A DNA stretch of 8,443 nt from DASPFV01 sp035620975 (lineage in GTDB: Bacteria; Acidobacteriota; Vicinamibacteria; Vicinamibacterales; 2-12-FULL-66-21), in the NCBI GenBank assembly GCA_035620975.1, contig DASPFV010000159.1, positions 1 to 8,443 on the forward strand. Reading direction: 5' to 3'. This document shows, one piece after another, positions 5,489 to 8,443 of this stretch (position 1 is the stretch's first letter; each line of letters starts with the position of its first letter). The translations under genes were made by a program, and so were the position numbers. The notes under the pieces are model-generated. The model saw nothing but the letters and a program-made list of their open reading frames with translations, was not told the origin of the DNA and did not search any database.

Positions 5489-5672
5489 GGCGGGCGATCT
5501 GGATCAGCGGGTCCGGTGGCGCCTGGCGGCGTGGCGCGGAGCACGAGGCGCAGGCCGGACAACCCTCCTTCTCGGTCTTCGGCCGGACGACACCGGCAAC
5601 CCGGCGAACCAGGAGGAGGAGCGCCCCGCAGGCAACCGACGTGACGACGATGTCTTGAAGGATCCAGGGCAT
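5481..5672 (-). CDS. FeoB-associated Cys-rich membrane protein
   Basis: The 63-residue protein has one transmembrane helix (about 4-22, ILQDIVVTSVACGALLLLV), a basic stretch, and the cluster CPACASC at 38-44 (CxxCxxC), followed by a Pro-rich tail. Small proteins of this design lie directly after feoB in many bacteria and are annotated as FeoB-associated Cys-rich membrane proteins. They may bind metal or a cofactor, or regulate FeoB, but their exact role is not settled. The ATG at 5672 has GGAAG seven bases upstream; that ribosome site is part of repeat copy 3. The gene is 82 nt after feoB on the same strand, all of it taken up by the repeat. The final His and stop lie in the head of repeat copy 2, so the native C-terminus may have been altered. 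Confidence 0.83.
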   Translation of the reverse strand: MPWILQDIVVTSVACGALLLLVRRVAGVVRPKTEKEGCPACASCSAPRRQAPPDPLIQIARRH

Positions 5673-5684
5673 GAACCAACTTCC

Positions 5685-5762
5685 GTGTTCGTCCGTGTTG
5701 TTCTGTGGCCGTGTTTGTCCGTGTTGTTCTGTGGCCGTAGCCGATCCGCGTCTTTCAGTGGC
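5685..5762 (-). repeat. CACGGA-type modular repeat, copy 3
   Basis: On the minus strand the head CCACTGAAAGACGCGGA (5762-5746) is followed by a tail. On the plus strand the tail is two abutting 26-bp units (5685-5710, 5711-5736) that differ at one base (GTGTTC versus GTGTTT). The head shares 18 of 20 positions with copy 2 (5745-5764 versus 5471-5490). The head holds the feoB stop; the tail's end supplies the ribosome site of the Cys-rich gene. Confidence 0.85.
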
Positions 5763-7773
5763 CGAGGCCGGCAGCGGCCAGCGACTGGTACGTCACCAGC
5801 GCCACGGCGTAGGCCAGCGCCGACATGTAGCCGAGCTGCAGCGCGGCATATTTCAGCCCGCCGGTTTCCCGGCGCGTCACGGCCAGCGTCGGCAGGCACT
5901 GCATCGCCAGCACGAAGAACACCAGCGTGCTGGCCGCCGTCGCCGGCGTGAACACCGGCCGGCCGTCGTCGCGGGACATGCGCCGGATCGAGTCGATCAC
6001 GCCGCCGTCGATGTCCGCGTCGCCGCGGCCGCCCACGAGCACCGACATGGTCGAGACGAATACCTCCCGCGCCAGGAAGCTCGTGACCACCCCGAGCGTG
6101 AGCTGCCAGTCGTACCCGAGCGGCGCGAAGACCGGCTGCAGGGCCCGGCCCAGCCGGCCCGCGAAGCTGCCCGCCTGGGCAGCGCGCGATTCGACCACGG
6201 CTGCCTCGGTCAACAGCTCGTCGCGGCGCGCGTCGGTCACGCCGGCCTCGGCGGCGGTCAGGCGAAGCGCCTGCGCCTCGGCGGATGCCGGGACGCGCGG
6301 GTAGGCGCTGAGCCACCACATCACGACGCAGATCGCCATGATCACCGTCCCCGCCGTGCGGAGGAACGACAGCGCCTGATCCTTCGCTGACAGCAGGGCG
6401 TTGGCCAGCGACGGCCGCTTGTACGTCGGGAGCTCGAGCACCATCGGCCGCGCGGCGCCCTTGAAGACCGTCCGTCCGAACACCATGGCGCTGAGGAGCG
6501 CAGCCCCCGCCCCGAGCAGGTAGCAGCCGGCGAACGCCAGCCCGGCCAGCGCTGGGCGGTTGGCGAACAGCAGGCTGGTGAGCAGGACGTACACCGGCAG
6601 CCGCGCCGAGCAGCTCATGAACGGCGCCACCATGATCGTCGCCAGCCGATCGCGGCGATGCGGGATGAGCCGGGCGCTCATGATGCCCGGCAGCGCGCAG
6701 GCATGGGCCGTGAGCAACGGAACGAACGCGTGGCCCGGCAGGCCGAACCGGCGCAGCACGCGGTCCATCACGAACGCCGCGCGCGCAAGATACCCGGTGT
6801 CCTCGAGCAGGCTGATCAGGAAGAAGAGCAGGCAGATCTGCGGCAGGAACACCACTGTGCCCGCCACGCCCCCGATGATCCCGTCGGTCAGCAGATCGCG
6901 CACCGGCCCCTCGGGAACGCGCGCCGCAACGGCGCTTCCGAGCTGCGCGAACGTCAGCTCGATCAGGTCCATCGGCACGGTCGCCAGCGTGAACAGCGTC
7001 CAGAACAGGCCGCCCATGACGACGGCGAAGAACAGCAGGCCGGAGACGGGATGCGTCAGGACCCGGTCGACGCGCTCGGTCCAGGGGTCGATCGCGGAGC
7101 GCTCGAGCTGCGAGACATCCAGCACGTCGCTGACGACGCCCTCCGCCCACGCCGAGACGGTCTCGATGCTCGCATCCCGGGCCGGCAGATCGGTGCGCCG
7201 GTGTTGTGACGGTCCGTCGATCGCGGCCGCGACGGCGCGTCTCAGGAGGTCCAGCCCCTGCCCGGTCCGCGCGACCACCGCCACCACAGGCACACCGAGC
7301 CGCCGGGCGAGCGCGTCGACGCCAATCGAGAGGCCCCGGCGCGCGGCCAGATCCACCATGTTCAGCGCGACCACCACGCGCGGGTGCCGGCGGAGGAGGT
7401 CACCGACGAGGACCAGGTTGCGAGGCAGGTTGCAGGCGTCCACCAGCACCACGACCGCATCCACCGGGCCGGTCGGCGCACCCTCTGCCAGCACCGTCCG
7501 CGCGATGCGGCCCTCGGGCGACTCGAAGTGCAGCTCGTAGATCCCCGGCAGATCGATCACCTCGACGTATCGATCGCCGGCAATCTCCGCACGGCCGCTC
7601 CGCAGCGTCGTGGTCGTTCCCGGGAAGTTCGAGGTCCGGGCGCGGACACCGCAGAGGCGGTTGAAGATGGTGGTCTTGCCCGTGTTGGGGTTCCCGGCGA
7701 GGGCGACGCGGGAGGTGCCGGAGGCCGGTCCGGGGGACGCCGTCGAGAGGACGGCGGCGGAAGCAGGCGGCAT
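5755..7773 (-). CDS. feoB: Ferrous iron transporter FeoB
   Basis: The 672-residue protein is an inner-membrane Fe(II) importer with an N-terminal G domain. GTPase motifs: G1 GNPNTGKT (27-34), G2 in NFPGTTTT (49-56), G3 DLPG (74-77), G4 NMVD (138-141), G5 near ARTGQG (168-173). After a helical GDI-like linker the membrane core holds VFLPQICLLFFLISLLEDTGY (308-328), ARAAFVMD, HACALPGIM with Cys359, and the signature SCSARLPVY (387-395) with Cys388. It is shorter than the 773-residue E. coli protein and ends in LAAAGLGH, without a Cys-rich tail. The ATG is one base after the feoA stop (TGAGATG), so translation is coupled. The last His codon and stop fall in repeat copy 3. All core motifs are intact, so it should be functional. 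Confidence 0.97.
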   Translation of the reverse strand: MPPASAAVLSTASPGPASGTSRVALAGNPNTGKTTIFNRLCGVRARTSNFPGTTTTLRSGRAEIAGDRYVEVIDLPGIYELHFESPEGRIARTVLAEGAPTGPVDAVVVLVDACNLPRNLVLVGDLLRRHPRVVVALNMVDLAARRGLSIGVDALARRLGVPVVAVVARTGQGLDLLRRAVAAAIDGPSQHRRTDLPARDASIETVSAWAEGVVSDVLDVSQLERSAIDPWTERVDRVLTHPVSGLLFFAVVMGGLFWTLFTLATVPMDLIELTFAQLGSAVAARVPEGPVRDLLTDGIIGGVAGTVVFLPQICLLFFLISLLEDTGYLARAAFVMDRVLRRFGLPGHAFVPLLTAHACALPGIMSARLIPHRRDRLATIMVAPFMSCSARLPVYVLLTSLLFANRPALAGLAFAGCYLLGAGAALLSAMVFGRTVFKGAARPMVLELPTYKRPSLANALLSAKDQALSFLRTAGTVIMAICVVMWWLSAYPRVPASAEAQALRLTAAEAGVTDARRDELLTEAAVVESRAAQAGSFAGRLGRALQPVFAPLGYDWQLTLGVVTSFLAREVFVSTMSVLVGGRGDADIDGGVIDSIRRMSRDDGRPVFTPATAASTLVFFVLAMQCLPTLAVTRRETGGLKYAALQLGYMSALAYAVALVTYQSLAAAGLGH

Positions 7774-7774
7774 C

Positions 7775-8059
7775 TCAGCAGCTCTCGTCGAGGATGGGCA
7801 CGACCTGGATCTCGGACGCCACCGAGCGGGACAGGCCGATGCGTGTCGACCGCACCTGGATGATGCAGGGGTCGCCGTTCTGGCACAGCCGGAACCGGGA
7901 TGTCAGCGTGAGGCCAATCGCGCGAAGCAGGCGCGACATCTCGCCGTCCATCGGCGTGCGGAGGAGCCTGGCCATGGCTCCGACAGTCAGGTCGGAGAGG
8001 CGGACGTCGGCGGTGGACCGGCTGCGGCTGATCAGCGAGGGCGTCGGATGTCGGGACAT
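7775..8059 (-). CDS. feoA: FeoA-family protein, ferrous iron uptake
   Basis: From ATG 8059 the product has 94 residues. It contains the SH3-like FeoA fold: LSDLTVGAMARLLRTP near residues 21-36, the LLRAIGLTLTSRF segment (44-56), and the last strands GDPCIIQV, RIGLSRSVASEIQVVPI. FeoA is a small cytoplasmic partner needed for FeoB activity. A longer reading from ATG 8098 (107 residues) is possible, but that ATG overlaps one of the operator-like boxes, and FeoA proteins are usually 75-90 residues, so 8059 is preferred. Neither start has a strong Shine-Dalgarno. It is the first gene of the feo operon and runs into feoB with a one-base gap. The C-terminal ESC ends in a Cys, which is not a general family feature. 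Confidence 0.9.
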   Translation of the reverse strand: MSRHPTPSLISRSRSTADVRLSDLTVGAMARLLRTPMDGEMSRLLRAIGLTLTSRFRLCQNGDPCIIQVRSTRIGLSRSVASEIQVVPILDESC

Positions 8060-8083
8060 GGCGGTCCGGGCGGCGGCATGAAC

Positions 8084-8123
8084 TGAGATCGGTCTCATCT
8101 TGTCGGCTCTGAGATCAGTCTCA
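8084..8123 (-). promoter_or_regulatory. Twin palindromic boxes upstream of feoA (candidate iron-responsive operator)
   Basis: Two 14-bp near-palindromes, TGAGATCGGTCTCA (8084-8097) and TGAGATCAGTCTCA (8110-8123), differ at one base and are 26 bp apart centre to centre, about 2.5 helical turns. Both extend to the same flanks (C before, AT-T after). The TGAGA...TCTCA arms resemble the arms of some Fur boxes (TGAGAAT-ATTCTCA), with a 14- rather than 15-bp dyad. Fur or a DtxR-type repressor is the likely binder; the sequence alone does not decide. Confidence 0.6.
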
Positions 8124-8172
8124 TTTCCAGGGTGGCCGCGCGCTGCACCTTTCAGAAGTCCGGTGTTTCAAC

Positions 8173-8199
8173 AATATATCCGACCAATCCGGTCGTCAA
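8173..8199 (-). promoter_or_regulatory. Possible feo promoter
   Basis: On the minus strand TTGACG (8199-8194) is followed after 15 nt by TATATT (8178-8173). The spacer is shorter than ideal and holds a small hairpin, CGACC/GGTCG (8195-8191 with 8185-8181). If used, it would give a leader of about 100 nt with both operator-like boxes inside the leader. This is the only AT-rich promoter-like segment between the upstream gene's stop and feoA. Confidence 0.3.
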
Positions 8200-8209
8200 T
8201 AGGAACCGG

Positions 8210-8443
8210 TCACCGGACCAGTCGGCCGATTCCGACGAACAGCCGGAAGCCGCCGTCGAAACCGAAGCTCGCGCCTGCGGCAATCGGGCCGACCAGGGTG
8301 TCCATGACCAGGCCCAGTGCGGCCTGGGCATTGATGTCGGCGTCCTCGTCCGTGTCGAACGCCGATCCCGTCTCGAGCCACGTGCCGGCGAAGACGGGCC
8401 CGCCCATGAAATCAGGCAGCCGACCGACCTGCTGGAGCGCCCC
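8210..8443 (-). CDS. C-terminal end of an outer-membrane beta-barrel protein, probably patatin-like/Omp85-type (partial)
   Basis: The frame enters from the right edge and ends at the TGA in 8212-8210, giving the last 77 residues. It reads GALQQVGRLPDFMGGPVFAG, then TWLETGSAFDTDEDADINAQ, and finally PIAAGASFGFDGGFRLFVGIGRLVR. Alternating glycine/aromatic strands and the pattern 'slEtGsaf... a.glv.dT.vGPi... gfdGg.rlfvgiGr' resemble the C-terminal barrel strands of patatin-like phospholipases fused to an Omp85/BamA-like barrel (PlpD/RssA-like). The penultimate residue is Val rather than the usual terminal Phe. The N-terminal catalytic part is outside the window, so the enzyme domain cannot be checked. 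It ends 87 nt before the boxes of the feo operon and is probably transcribed separately. Confidence 0.6.
   Translation of the reverse strand, partial: GALQQVGRLPDFMGGPVFAGTWLETGSAFDTDEDADINAQAALGLVMDTLVGPIAAGASFGFDGGFRLFVGIGRLVR

Noticed and set aside
5504..7150. Minus-strand open frame of 548 codons within feoB
   Set aside because: It is out of frame with the unmistakable FeoB coding sequence, Arg-rich and without motifs.
6560..7540. Plus-strand open frame of 326 codons antisense to feoB
   Set aside because: No recognisable fold, Ser/Arg/Thr-rich composition, no ribosome site; a complement shadow of feoB.

Overview
The window is GC-rich, gene-dense bacterial DNA with no RNA genes, CRISPR array or phage module. 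ArsR- and PadR-led two-gene operons, SRPBCC proteins and dispersed CACGGA-type intergenic repeats would suit an Acidobacteriota-like soil or sediment bacterium. That is a guess from gene style; nothing here fixes the taxon.

Layout. (1) 1-1750, all minus strand: a partial membrane-anchored SRPBCC-like gene (459 to the left edge), preceded by an arsR-SRPBCC operon. The regulator starts at a GTG that lies where its own promoter should initiate transcription, and a 20-bp palindrome covers that promoter. The SRPBCC partner is fused to a SnoaL/NTF2-like domain and is coupled to arsR by an ATGA overlap. (2) 1750-3190, plus strand: a graveyard of insertion sequences. It holds an IS110 transposase cut after its DEDD domain, an IS21 scar joining the start of istA to an internal piece of istB, and a roughly 105-bp 5' piece of an IS5-type transposase. 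(3) 3190-4238, plus strand: a padR gene with two tandem 17-bp operator-like repeats over its promoter, overlapping by GTGA a four-TM membrane protein gene. (4) 4284-5073, plus strand: a full-length IS5-type transposase broken by two opposite 1-nt indels, then about 400 nt with no recognisable gene. (5) 5481-8059, minus strand: a ferrous iron uptake operon, feoA-feoB-FeoB-associated Cys-rich protein, with two near-identical palindromic boxes just upstream. (6) 8210-8443, minus strand: the C-terminal end of a probable beta-barrel protein of the patatin-like/Omp85 type, running off the right edge.

How the genes work together. FeoA, FeoB and the small CxxCxxC membrane protein should form one Fe(II) import system, probably repressed through the twin boxes. 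arsR-SRPBCC and padR-membrane protein are both compact operons of a regulator plus one effector, each with an operator-like repeat on its own promoter. The padR module lies between two copies of the same IS5-type sequence, so it may have arrived with, or been rearranged by, those elements.

The least expected feature is a modular intergenic repeat present three times (1757-1835 plus; 5391-5488 and 5685-5762 minus). It has a head like CCACTGAA-GACGCGGA and a tail of tandem CCACGGAA/CACGGA units. In the feo operon two copies supply the final His codon and stop of both feoB and the small Cys-rich gene, and one also supplies a GGAAG Shine-Dalgarno. I saw no defence system, biosynthetic cluster or clearly new multi-gene system.
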